This document shows, piece by piece, positions 12,000 to 24,800 of a stretch of 64,000 nt of DNA. Where the stretch lies: positions 18,445,911 through 18,509,910 of the forward strand of contig CM037843.1 of assembly GCA_021234535.1 (NCBI GenBank), given 5' to 3'. The notes beneath the pieces are model-generated. The model was not told the DNA's origin. It worked only from the letters and a program-made list of their open reading frames with translations, and made no database searches. Positions within the stretch are counted from its first letter, which is position 1. Every line of letters starts with the position of its first letter. The DNA comes from Stichopus chloronotus (taxonomy: Eukaryota > Echinodermata > Holothuroidea > Aspidochirotida > Stichopodidae). The translations under genes were made by a program, and so were the position numbers.

Positions 12000-12180
12000 G
12001 TCACTTTTGTAGCATCTACAGATGAAATACCAAGCAAGGTCACCCCGTTAGCAACCGCAAACAATTTCCTCGACAGTGGCTGCAAGGAAATGTTACATCG
12101 TTCCTTGGCCTTAGGTCGCTGTTCGATCTGCGTGTAAACACCACAAGGCTAAAATCAGTCGAACACTCATCAGATTCAGG
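12000..12180. promoter_or_regulatory. Likely promoter region of the coiled-coil gene
   Basis: This lies directly upstream of the first coding exon and is richer in CpG than its surroundings. It contains GTCACC (12039-12044) and AGCAAC (12050-12055), the two halves of an RFX-type X-box, but five bases apart instead of the usual none to three. No TATA box is visible. Placement follows mainly from position. Confidence 0.3.
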
Positions 12181-15100
12181 ACATTCGCTCGCTTTGTTTG
12201 TAGTGGGTATGCCACGAGTTCAAAAGGCAGTCAATTAGTTGAGCATTTTCGTTTCAATTAGTTCTAATTCATGCGATGTTTCAAGTTTGCTAGAATTTAA
12301 TTTCGTGCAACTTAGACTCCCGGAGTGTACTGCAGTATAGTGCTAACCTATAAACGTCGTGGCTATTGACCCAATCGTAGGTCAAATAAGGATGGCGTTC
12401 TTGCTAAGGTCAGTCACTACGTCCACGAGATTTGGATCCTCTTGTAAGGTCTGTGTAGTTTTTCAGGTGGTGCCTGACTATTTAAAAGGGATTGTTGCAA
12501 TACAACCTTTACGTGTAACTTGTAATGTTTTGGTTGTGGATGTCATTATAATCTACTGTATGAACACATTCACACATTGCGTCCTGTTACTTCATTTGCA
12601 ATTTGTTGAGATGTGTAATACATAAGCCACTCCAGAGCAGTCCATGTGAACTAATCTAGAATCAGAAGTCATTATAAAATACTAAAATGTGGTGATAACT
12701 GTAGCATGATGGCACATTTTAGAGAATAGCCCAGCATTTCAAGGTGAAATGACACTTTAAGAGTGCCACGGATGATGGAGTTTAAATTTTCAAGTAACTT
12801 ATAGAACGTCTCCTGTTTAGCAAAAGCCCCAGGCTGTACAATGAACATATCGGTAATATAGTAACACATTGAAACTCTGGGCTATTCGACTATGAATTAG
12901 CAATCTCAAAAAGAAAATGCAAGATGAGCAAGCAATTAAAATAATGCAGCTAAATACTACTAACATTTTCAACACATAACAGTATAGTATTCTTCATTGA
13001 GGTGAGGGAACGGGGGGGGGGGGGGGGAATTCTAGCAATCACAGTGTCACTTATATAGGCTACCTACAATAATAATGGCAACTGCCTCGACTCAGAAAAA
13101 CAAGTAATGAGTCAACGAGGTAACAACGTCTTCGGCTTTGTTCAACTTTTTCATCGTTAGCGTACACATAAGCTTAAGAGGGAAACCATACGGTCGTTGT
13201 TGTCATGGCAGTCACCTTTGAAGTCACTGGCGGCCCACTACTTTGGAATAACCTACATAGTCACTTCTGATTCTGCAAGTCGCGGTTGCTCTCATGATGT
13301 TGCCTGTCTACACCAGCGACTCAGTTTCCCTTTCGGGAAACCAAAAACACCCTATGGTTTTGAAAAGTCAGTACTTAACCATATAACAACGAAGGACAGC
13401 AACGCACGTAATTTGCAGCACTGTAAATCAGTTGAAAGAACGTACAGGTAAACACACAACAAAGATGAACTGATAGTCACTCGTCAATATAGGTGTGTGT
13501 TGCAAAGTTCACTTAAAAATGCTGCTCCATATTGTTTTATGTCAATAGGTGTTGGTAGTTTGACAACAACTGTTAAGTGTACAACATTATTTATTTATTA
13601 AACATAGCTCTATATATAGGCGATTGGTTATGAGAATTGCACAGTTTATAAAAACATAGAAGGGCCTGTAGCGGTAACATATATCGATATATGTTATACA
13701 GATTGAGAGTCTCTGGCTGTAGTTTTGTTGTTTAGTTTGATTGTTGTCGGGGTCAAAATTAATAGATCAATAGTATGTGTTTACTTGCTATCCCGACTGT
13801 TATATTACAGAGAGAACATATAAACCGACCTGCCTTGTAAAGTTAACAAAGTTAAGACGAATAACATAAGCTGTTCCCGACACATAGTTCAGATTCACTT
13901 GAACTCAGGTTTACAATTAGGTTTGGTTTGTAAGTTGTAGCCTATTGTGGAAATATGATCTTATTTTTGGATGGGATATTATCGCGAAAGTTACTTATGT
14001 TTTAATCCAAGAATATGTGTTTTAGCCGCCAAACGTAGCACATACAGACCTTCTGAATGATGCATGTCAAAATAAAAGCTATGAATAAAGACTTGAAATA
14101 AATTTTAGTGTTTATTGGCACATTTTATGGCCAAATATTAGGAACGTTTTGTTTTGCCCTAGAGAATTGCAGATTATGAACCATGCTGTTTTATTGGCTC
14201 TGTTCAGCATCCTCGTCAGCTTTTACTTATTGCTGACGTGTACATTCAAAACTTCTTGATTTGAAGCTTGAAGTTCTACCCAACGATCACGTTGTCAGCT
14301 CTTAATGTAATTTTCACTATGTTAAAAACATATATCTAATAATAGTTTTAACTTCCGTTAATACTTTGTACATGCAAAGTGAATCATCAGATTATCATCA
14401 GATCACAATTGTCAAGCATATTAATAGTTTCCATGCTCTTTGTGTCCAACATATTTCCCAATCACTCTATGCCTCTATGACTCTATGCTACTTAAAGAAA
14501 AAAGCTGTAATGTTAATGAAAAGAGGCGAGACAGTTGTTAGATGACACACAGAAACAGCATTTTTTTTTTCGCTTTCTCGATAGCTGACTCTCCTCAGAT
14601 GAAAGTTGTAGCAACGAAAAGCGTGCAATTTATAAGTTAATTTTCCCCCTAAAAATCATTTTCCTAGTTATAATTTAACTTTTGTGCTAATTTTTGGTGA
14701 GACCATGACCCTAGTCTCACTCCCTTAGATCCACTAGTGTAAACAACCTACAAAAGAAGTAGCAGCATAGAAACTGTACATAAAATCATCCAAAGACTTG
14801 GCAGGGAATTAATTTTCACTGTATATAAAAAAAAAATTGCAGGGATTTTGGGGGTCAGTATTTCGGCCGTCCAAAGCCACGCAAATCTCATAATATAGAC
14901 TAAAAAGCAAATATGCATTGCTCAGTTTAAGAAAGACTCTACAGAACACTATGCAAAATCTTCAGCACAGGCAGGTTTATGTAAAACTAATCAATACGAG
15001 ATACTTCTTAAACTCTTCTATTTCCATCAATCATATTTAAGCCCGGAAGATACTTTCTGATGGCTTCAAGGCTAACTTATTGTGGATTGTTAAAGAGACT

Positions 15101-15540
15101 ATTTTAGAACGAATTTGGTTTGATAATGCATCAAAATAATTGTTATCTTTGGATATTTACCCCCATGCATGTGTATATCTTGATGACTAGTGACGAATTT
15201 CGTAGTTTTCTCCTCAGTATTTTAATATCTTTTTAATTTTGTTGAGTATCGATGTAAATATCATGATAAAATCATTTTGTATTTTTTTTAAATCATTTTT
15301 TAAGGTAAATTCAGAGTTTAATATACTGAACTGATATATTTTTGAACCATATATTTGTGAGTTCGATTTTTCTCTTTATTCGGAGTACCTTTTAATGTAG
15401 CTAATTGTAAGAATGATAAGGATCACATTTCAAATCTCGTTGGGTTTATTCCCATCGTATATGTAGCATGTGTCCATAAAATACAGGCTGGTTATCATCA
15501 ATCATCAGTTACCGTATATCACCGAGGACCTATTCATTTA
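12180..15540. other. Intergenic, no gene seen
   Basis: AT-rich sequence between two genes that point away from each other. Open frames at 12359-12625 and 13197-13451 show no recognisable domain and no splice-site support. A 16-bp G run lies at 13012-13027. Several AATAAA hexamers occur at about 14070-14110 without a gene before them. Confidence 0.6.
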
Positions 15541-15551
15541 ATAGGTTGTCA

Positions 15552-15557
15552 TATAAA
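15552..15557 (+). promoter_or_regulatory. Possible TATA box of the fibrinogen-related gene
   Basis: TATAAA about 220 bp before the start codon is the nearest good match upstream. A 5' UTR of about 190 nt would result. Such hexamers are common in AT-rich DNA, so this is weak. Confidence 0.25.
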
Positions 15558-15778
15558 CAGAGGGATTATCACAAATGTAGAGTGTCCGTAAAATATAGGC
15601 CCATTGTCATAAATGTCCAATTTATTTCATTGAGACTGAATTTAAAGAAAACGTTATGTTCTAATTTACTATTGTTTGTTCTAAGTTTTGTAATAATGAG
15701 AACTTCAAGATGTGAAAACCAAAGTCAGTGTTCACAGTTATAAGCTGATGTCCAACAGGAGCGGTACATCTACTGACG

Positions 15779-15878
15779 ATGAATCAAATTTACAGCGGAG
15801 TGTATATGAGGGAAAGAATGAGTCCTTTCGCAGTTTGGATCATTATCACGACATCCATAGTCCTTTCACAGGGAGGAA
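15779..15878 (+). CDS. Fibrinogen-related gene exon 1, signal peptide
   Basis: ATG at 15779 opens MNQIYSGVYMRERMSPFAVW and continues IIITTSIVLSQGG, a basic n-region followed by a hydrophobic core and a small-residue cleavage region. Met10 and Met14 are alternative starts; either would still keep the signal peptide. The donor GTGAGT begins at 15879, leaving one base. Confidence 0.75.
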
Positions 15879-18800
15879 GTGAGTTTAATCCATTCAACAT
15901 TTAGCTCATGTTACCTTAGTTTCTCTTAATTAGAAGCAACATGAAAAGTCTAGCCCATTGATGAGGGACAAGTATTCCTTCACGTTTAGGACCACGCACG
16001 CAAAAAAGTCAGCAGTTGCTGGTTCTAATAAAGCTTCTTTGCAAATGCTATAGTAGAGGAATCGTTACACTGTAGAACTTTACAAAAGAAGATGATTCAT
16101 CAGCAAAGATTACATTTTGCCATTGTTTTTCAACTTTGACTTGCAATTGTCTTAACATGTTAAAGGTATAACTTAAATACCTATATATATATATATTTCT
16201 TTGCAGAATTATGTGACTTTGAGGAAGAAGTTTCCAAATACCGGGCGACAATGTTATCAGCCTACAACAGATGGTATTTGAAGTTAGATATTGTGCACAT
16301 GTAATTCACAGTATATATTATCTGTTGATATGTTTAATTACTTTTAATATTGGATTCTTTGCAAAACCTTACCTTACCTTAAAATGCTCAGGCATTTTCC
16401 TCTTTTCCTGATAACGAAGCGTATTCGGTATTCCAAAGTATTAACTTCACTTGCTTTTGTACCACTTTTTCTTTTAAAGCTTTTTCAAGTGACATGACGA
16501 CTTTACCAACATTCACTTCACCGGCATCAAGCTGTCAAAATGGCAAGGTATTCTGTTCTAATGAAAAGAATGAGATCGAATGTGTTGAGCTGGAGAACTG
16601 TGTCTGCCATCTTGATTTTGCGAATACTGTAATTCATGTAAGTTCAAATTAATCACCTCTTTTTCACCAAAAAAGTAATTTCTTCCATGACTATCGAAAG
16701 TTATCGAACAAACACCAGTGAAAGCATTCTGAGTTTACTAAGATTAACTCGAAGTTGCCATGCTTGCCAGTAAATTTAATAGGGTAGTGGAGGTTCCTGC
16801 ACAAACCCTGCATCAAATTCGTATTTTGAGCGTAGCTAACAGTATAAGAGAGATGCAAGGGCAAAGAGGCTACAAAAACAGAGAACAAAAGCACTTGAAA
16901 CAAGAACAAAATGTCATCTAGTCTATTAAAAACTTACAAGTCTTTTAACTATTATACTTCAGAAAACGTTCCCTGGTCATTTTTTGAGAATGTACAGACC
17001 GAGACGTTGAACAGAATATGCAAGGAATAGATGGGCAATATAAAGTGTTGTAAGCTACATTTATTCTATATTTAAAGAGAAAATTAAGAGATAATTGAGA
17101 TAAAAAAATATTATGTTTTTCTTCTCTGGCCATTGATCTGTAGTTTGGTAATTAGGCCCACAGTTAATATATACACGACATTTTTTTCGCGTATACGGTA
17201 TTAGTTAGACAATAGTGTTACCCGGAGTCCATAAATGTAAGACAGCGGTTCTCCGGTAATATGATGACTGTGATTGTAAAGTGATAATACACGGTTAAGA
17301 GTAGCTAGACTGGAATTACTCTCTAAACCATTTAAGTGCATTGCACAAAATACACGATCACGATCACTGGCCAAGTTACGAAAGCCCATTAGGTCCAAGT
17401 TAATTTGATAAAATTGTTTAATCAAATTATTAAAGTAATGGTAAAGTAATTGCTTCACCGTGATTAATGGCGTCATCATCAATTAATAACCTGTTGCTTT
17501 CCACACATTTTGTGCAGGCTATGTAAAAGACTGTTATATTTAAACGGAAATAGATAGAGGAGGGCACGGAATAAAGTTTCCATTGTAGAGGAGTGACATA
17601 CCAACACAAAACTTATGCCTTCAGTCACCCTCACACAACTTTACGTTAGTGTTTGTAATGACGTTTAGACCATTCATTTCTTTCTACAATATGAGCTGCC
17701 AAATCTTTACACGTTAAAGTATGGTTGCTAATAAATCTCATTCGCCTGTCATGCATGTCGTATCACCTCAGTTCTATCTAGGTTTCGCGCCCTTCCATGC
17801 TAGTTATCAAATCGTTCGTCCGTAATGGTTTACAAAAATCTAGCTCTCTGTGGCGTGGTCTTTGTGGACCCTTTCCCCTTTAAATACCTTATTGTAAGGC
17901 ACACTTCACCTCGAATTGGACCCAGACGTAAGTGAAATCATTCATACTCTCACTCATTACAGTTGTTTTTTTTTCTTAAATCTTTACTTAATTTCTGGCT
18001 TGTAGCAAAATATGTATTAACCAGAGTTGTAAGAACAGAATGCTTAAAGACTATTTTGACGCGCCTTGTTTGTTAAAAAAGGCAATTTGAAATTACTTAA
18101 AAATTTATCCCATCTTGGCACGGACGATTACGCCTAATTTTGCTAAAACATGACCCCTTTTCGTCGTTTCCCTGGTTGCAAACATGTTTGGAGTGATACC
18201 CCTCCGGGCTTCCCTCCCCCCCCCCAAAAAAAAACTGGAGTCTCGTGCTCCCTTCCTCTACTTTAACAGCTGGTCACGGCGCCCTCCCGTTACACACCAA
18301 AACGAGTCAAAAACATAACCAAACAATATATTTGGGCTTATCGGGTTAACCAAGCAACATGTATAATCATATCAAATACATAATAATACGTAATGAAAGT
18401 TAGCTCTAATTGACCCTCCTGCCATTCGGAAGCCTCATGTCAGGTATCATCTTGCTAAGGAACCTTCTTCAGTTTATCTCACTTTGCTGTGTATGGTGCA
18501 ATATTACCATGTGTGTATTTTATAAACAGTACATGCATGTCTTTCGTACCTTGACAGTTAAGCGTTAAGAGTTTGAAATTATGCCATGCGCAGCCGCAGA
18601 TCACGGAAATGAATATAGGGTACGGAAAGTTTGTTGTCATGCAACGTAACACCGGCTTAAAATGAGCATAATGATATACGCAAAGTAATAAGGTCATCTG
18701 ATATTTCGGGTCAATCTTTATGAACGATTATGTTAAATCAACCCAGAAGTCAGTATCATCTCCTGATCTGTCCCAACAAATGACCCGATCTATGCAGATC

Positions 18801-21800
18801 TCAATTACATTGACAGTGCAGCGATTCACATGCAATTTAAAAAGGCTGGCGCTACTCGAAAGTATCAGAGGAAAATCGTGAATGAAATTGTAAACGTAAA
18901 TTGTAAAAAAAAATGTAAATTGTCTTTCTATCTATTACCGTTTTCGAATATGTCGGAAATGCAAATCTGATGATGTCGAGTGTTGCGCAGTGTCAGGATT
19001 TTATTGTGAGGCCTGTATATATTTTCTCTTATTTAGTTAATTACTGCGTTTCACTTTGGTAAGTGATACCAATATTTGTAGAGAAGAAAATACATGTCCC
19101 CAAAACAAAACCCTGAAAGCAAATAAAATGCTCAATTGCCCTTGAAATAAAGGTTAAGTAAACAAGTCCCTAGTGTCAATCCTGACATGATATCATACAT
19201 GTTTATCTCTTCTCGAGAGCTACGTACCCTAACCATTATGGTATATCTGGATATCACGTCTTGTTCTATCATGTAGAAAAGGTCTCGAGGCATGATATTA
19301 GCACATTATGGAGGACTAGGTGGTCCCTCTCCTGAAGTCATGTTTATTAATGACGCCGGTGTAAAAACAGGGAATTGCCTGTAAAATTGTCATTATTAGA
19401 TGGATTTTGGTGGCTATTTCAACATTTTCAATGATTGATACAACCAATATTGCAAGATGTCATTTTAATGTCACATACACAAACCTTTAAGAAACAGATC
19501 TGGTCCGGAAGTATTTTCAGAAGATGCAGAATTGGTAATGTGCACATGTTTTCGTTGTTGTCAATCCGTATTACAGGCATTTCTTTGAGGGCTACATGTA
19601 AATGCTAATGACAAGTTTGAATCTGCTTTTTGCCTCGTTTAAATACATTCCATCACCATATGCCAATATATCTTCTTTTTTTTAAGTGTTTCACATTTTC
19701 ATCTTTTCATGACAGTTCCGCGCCCTAACATCAAGGATGTTCAGATCTCTCACATGTGTGCATTTTGAACATCTGAGGTTTTATGATTTCATAACTTCAT
19801 TTGATTGTTTCAAGCAGCGGAGGATAAAATAAAGATAATGTAGGGTTTCTGAAATGGTAATTAAAGCATGTGCAGACCAACAGGAGACCCCCCTCCCTTC
19901 AAATTACGTCATAACGTATCATACGAACCAGTGAGGGCGCCAGAAAGAAAAATGTCTCCTTTGTAAGGGCTGTATTTTGGCATGTGCAGCCTGGTGGTTT
20001 CTATGTCAATGCAAATTGTACAAAGAAGGCTTATTGTGTCAACGGTACCGTCACATGGTATGACTACTACAACTGTAGCATCAACGCAGAATGTAAGGAA
20101 CAGAACCATGTTCACCAATGTTACTGTAAACCTGGTTACAATGGAGATGGACAGAACTGTCAAGAACTGACATCTTGCCATGACATTTATGTTGTTGTCA
20201 GTAACGTTAGTGGTACATATACCATTAAACCGAAGAAGTGTCTTGGATTGCCATTTCAAGTTTATTGTAACATGACTGATGAAGGTGGGTGGACGGTAAG
20301 TTCTTTGGTTGGAGTGGTTTATTAAAGTGGAATTGCCTAATTGTAGAAGTTCAACATGCCAGGTGACAAAATTCTCATATCAAATATGCCTGAGAATTTC
20401 CATTGTTTAATGTTCGGTAATTGTTAGAACAATCAGACAATAAGTATGCCATTGGTTTTTCTTAACACACGGGAAGTTCGTATACCGTAATGTAACTTCC
20501 CAGAATGTAAATTAGAAAGTTGTTTATTTACTCGACTGTTATTTCACTATTTCAAATATTAATTGTCAGGATAAGTTCATGATGCCTATTGCAATGATAT
20601 TTTACAATCATTACACGGTTTGTGGAATTTGCAGTGATGGACACAAATTACGGTACTACGTTGTTTCCGTCCGTCAAATCAGTAAGACGACTACCTTCCA
20701 GTTTATTCTTATCATATCTTTTGTGGTTATCAGACGGTCACTAAATCGGGGAAGCAACAAACTGATCCGGGCAGGTTTACACTCGGTCCTCTTATCCTCT
20801 GTCATAGCATGTGCAGGATGTGTTAATAGTTTGAAATTTGCCATGCGCAGACGCAGATCACACAAATGAATATACGGAAAGTTTCTTGTCATGGTAACAC
20901 AGGGTTAAAATGAGCATATATGCCCAAAGTTTCAGATCAGATCCTTATCTGTGTCAACACAAAACTGGAATGACGAGATCCTTGCAGATCTGAATCACAT
21001 TGATAGTGCAGCGATGGACTTTAGGAACACATCTGTTCAGAGAATATTGTAAGAAGATGCAGGAGTGGTCATGTGCACATGTTTTCGTTGTTCACAGTAA
21101 GAATTGCACCCATTTTTTTGGAGGACTACATGTAAATGCTAATGACAAGTCTGAATCTGCTTATTGCTTCATAAAAATACACTTCCATCACCATATGCCA
21201 ATATCTCATTTTTTGTACAAATTGTTTCACTTTTTCATATTTTGCAGCCTGGTGGTTTCTATATCAATTCTAATTGTACAAAGAAGGCTTACTGTGTCAA
21301 CGGTACCGTCACATGGTGTGACAACTACAACTGTAGCATCAACGCAGAATGTAAGGAACAGAACCATGTTCACCAATGTTATTGTAAACCTGGTTACAAT
21401 GGAGATGGACAGAACTGTCAAGAACTGACTTCTTGCCATGACATTTATGTTGCTATCAGTAACGTTAGTGGTACATATACCATCAAACCGAAGAAGTGGC
21501 CTGGATTGCCATTTCAAGTTTATTGTAACATGACTGATGAAGGTGGGTGGACGGTAAGTTCTTGAGTAGAAGTGGTTTATTAAGGTGTAAATGGGTATAG
21601 TTGTAGAATTCAACCTTACATGACAGCTGATTCTCATATCCAATATGCTCTGAGAATTGGCATGGTTTGAATGAACCTAGACTGTCAAATTTGATGAAAT
21701 TACATTGTTTATATTTATATTTTTCATTTTACCATTATACGGTGTGTGTGGGGGAGGGGTAATCACAAGAACCCACCGAACCCCCTTCATTAATGCAATT

Positions 21801-24800
21801 CCACATTATTTACAGGCCAGTCGACGTGTTATGATTGATACTATTGGAATAGATGGAACATTAAAAGCTCCGTGTGGCAGTTGTTCCAACAATCAGACAA
21901 TCCGTATTTTGATTGTATTTTCATAAAACATTAAGGTGTAAGGGTGGATGAGCAGTCTTACAATGTCATTCTGTGACTCGGTATCTCGGCATTTTGCAAA
22001 ATTTTTCCGAGCTGTCGAGTTAGCCTAAGTCGGTAACTCATCTAGCATGTACTCGTATGTCCGCCGTAGGTGGATCCTTCTAGAAAGCTGTTATTTAGGA
22101 AGAGATACAACAGCAAATGTAAAATACTCAAACTTTAAAACCCACCAAATTAAGTGACTATAATCTGTGTGTTAAGCTCAAAGGATATTTCTTTACTTTT
22201 TCGACAGTTCCAGTTCAATATCCTACACGGAGCATTGTCATGTTAAGTCAATAAATCCTTAAACAAGTGGCTGGCCTACACCAACAATTTGATTCTACAT
22301 ATTTTCCCACAAACATTTCCGAAGCAGGTTAGCACCTTTATTAAGAAGGAATCACAGGAATCAAAGGAATGAGCAGTCAGGTTGAAGAGGCAAAAGTCTA
22401 ATATTTTTAACAATTAAATGAAACGTTTCCGAAAGCTTCCTGAAGCAGTGGTGTAAGAAATATAGGGCGGGGGCAGGGAGGGGAATTCTTCTTCCCATAC
22501 GGGGACTGGGGGCACAATGAAAAAGACAAAAACTGAAAAAGAAACTGAATGAGAAGGTAAAGGAAAGTAAAAGCTTGAGAATGATGATGGTACTCCCCAT
22601 GTTCGGCCTTCAATGCAGTCTTCATCCCTGGCCTACTGTAGCTGTAGCAGACGACAAACCATATTGTGTTTACTTTCTTAACCTGTATAAACCTGAAAGA
22701 AATGTCAGGGACGATGCAAATGATTGATAACTCGGTGACCGTGGGGGACAGACCCGTAGCTAGGAACTTTCAATGGGGGCGGGGTGCAAACCCCTCTCGA
22801 AAGGACACGACCAATGGCGACACGTGTACATTTTCCCTGCAGTGTGGGGGAGGCTCAAGAGGGGCCTAATGTCACTTACATACAAGGTAAAAATGGACTC
22901 TCTGAGAGGAGTGCCACCTTCGCGGAGCGTACTAGAAATGTTTTAGCTCAAAAGTACCCCTAGATCGCAGAAAATTTTCTTTGCTGGCGTCCTTCAACTC
23001 TTGCAAAAACTGCAAAATGGCTGGTGGGAAGAGCGGGAGGGGTGGGTGAAAGGAGGAGACATGGCCGTCCAACCACTTGGTAAAACGTGAGAAGTGCCGT
23101 CATCGTCCTAGGTGAAACCACGGTCTAAGTGAGATAAAGGGGAGCTACTCCATTGGAATGAACTCAAGCAATTGTCACTACATGCGATATAATGTTGAAT
23201 TAAGAATATTTAAACAGCAACAAAAAGGATACAACATTCTTATATGATCGATTCAGTTATATCACATTTTTTTTTAGAATCATGGCCACACGGACGGTTA
23301 TTAGTTTAATCGTGGAACCTTTACACAACCACCATGTGTAACGCAAGTACCGTCTAATCAAAAATGTAATTGAAGATGAAAAGTGCGGGAAGGGGGGGGG
23401 GGGCATAGTGTTCGGCACGGGGTGACGTCGGTCCCTACCCGTGGCTGACTACGGGTCTGCTAGGCCGTTTCAAACCTGACTTCAAAGCGTTTTATCTCCA
23501 CCTCAATCGCAGCTCAATCCCCGCTCCTGTTAAGTCCAAGACCGTAATTCAACATGAAACAAGGACATTTTGTGCGCACCTGTTAAATCGGACATCAGTG
23601 TCTTCAGCGGGTAAAATTTGTTTTCGCGCGACTTCGTGATGACGTATCATACTGATCAAACCAAATGTTCGTCAGGAATAAACAGTTATTGCTTGTGGAA
23701 GCTGGAATACCACAACTAGGTTGCACGGTGCCTTCGCAAAATAATTGAAGAGGCAGATATACAATACCATACATGAGAACTTTATACACAGTGTCATCTT
23801 TTATCGTCGAAGCTTGTTCTTGTTGTAGCCTCCCTATGGCACTCCTCCAAGAGAAAAGATACCATTTGCGGCGCTACAACAAAGAAAAATTATTTCATAA
23901 CAAAGAAAAGAGAGAAAGAGAGTGGTTCTAGTGTCATGATAAAACTTCCTCAATGCGTAGTTTTGACTGACATAATGGTTTCGCTGAATGATTTCATATT
24001 ACATCTCATGCAGTATTTGGTAAACTAAAGCCTACATGTATGTGCAGACATTTTATGCTGAGCTATCCTTTCCACGTTTGCATGCAAGTCTGGAGATATG
24101 AAGGAAGGTTTTTTTTTTACTTAAACGTCACAGAAAGATCAAGTTCTTAACTTTTGAAACAATCAAACGATTGTAACTAGATAACTAGAATGTAAAAAAA
24201 CTCTCTCGATTCAACAAAAAGATTTTTTGGGTCTCTTTTCCAGGTCTTTCAACGTCGTGTCAACGGTTCAGTCAGCTTTCATCGTAACTGGAGTAGCTAC
24301 AAAGAAGGGTTTGGTGAACCGAATCACGAGTTCTGGTTAGGTAACGACAAGCTGTATTACCTCACCAATCAAGAAAACTGTACGCTTCGCGTCGATCTGG
24401 TGAATCGAAACGGAGCTCCATATTATGCCTATTACGACCGCTTCAGGATCAACAATGAAAGCGATCATTACCGATTATCTGTTATCAGAGGTTATCATGG
24501 GACGGCGAAAGAACGGCCAGTAAATCAGAGAGGTATGTTTCCCGTGTTAGGTGGGGTGGTAATCCTATTAAATCCCACATGAATCACGGGCGATTTTATG
24601 TTTGTTTTCTTGCCTTGCTTTTTTTTTCAAACGGTTTCGTAATCATTTTAATCTCGTATCTTACACTAAATATCCTTTGCTTTTAGAACAGTGGTAAGTA
24701 ACGGTACAACGAGAAGATTATCTATTGTGAAAAGAACTTTCTGAGTGAGATAAAGAAAGACCAACCAAACAAACAAGCAATAGGGCAATCGACAGAGTTG

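Noticed and set aside
19909..20259. 116-codon minus-strand frame over exon 4a, and a similar 138-codon frame over exon 4b
   Set aside because: These mirror the real plus-strand exons, which have splice sites and clear domain motifs.
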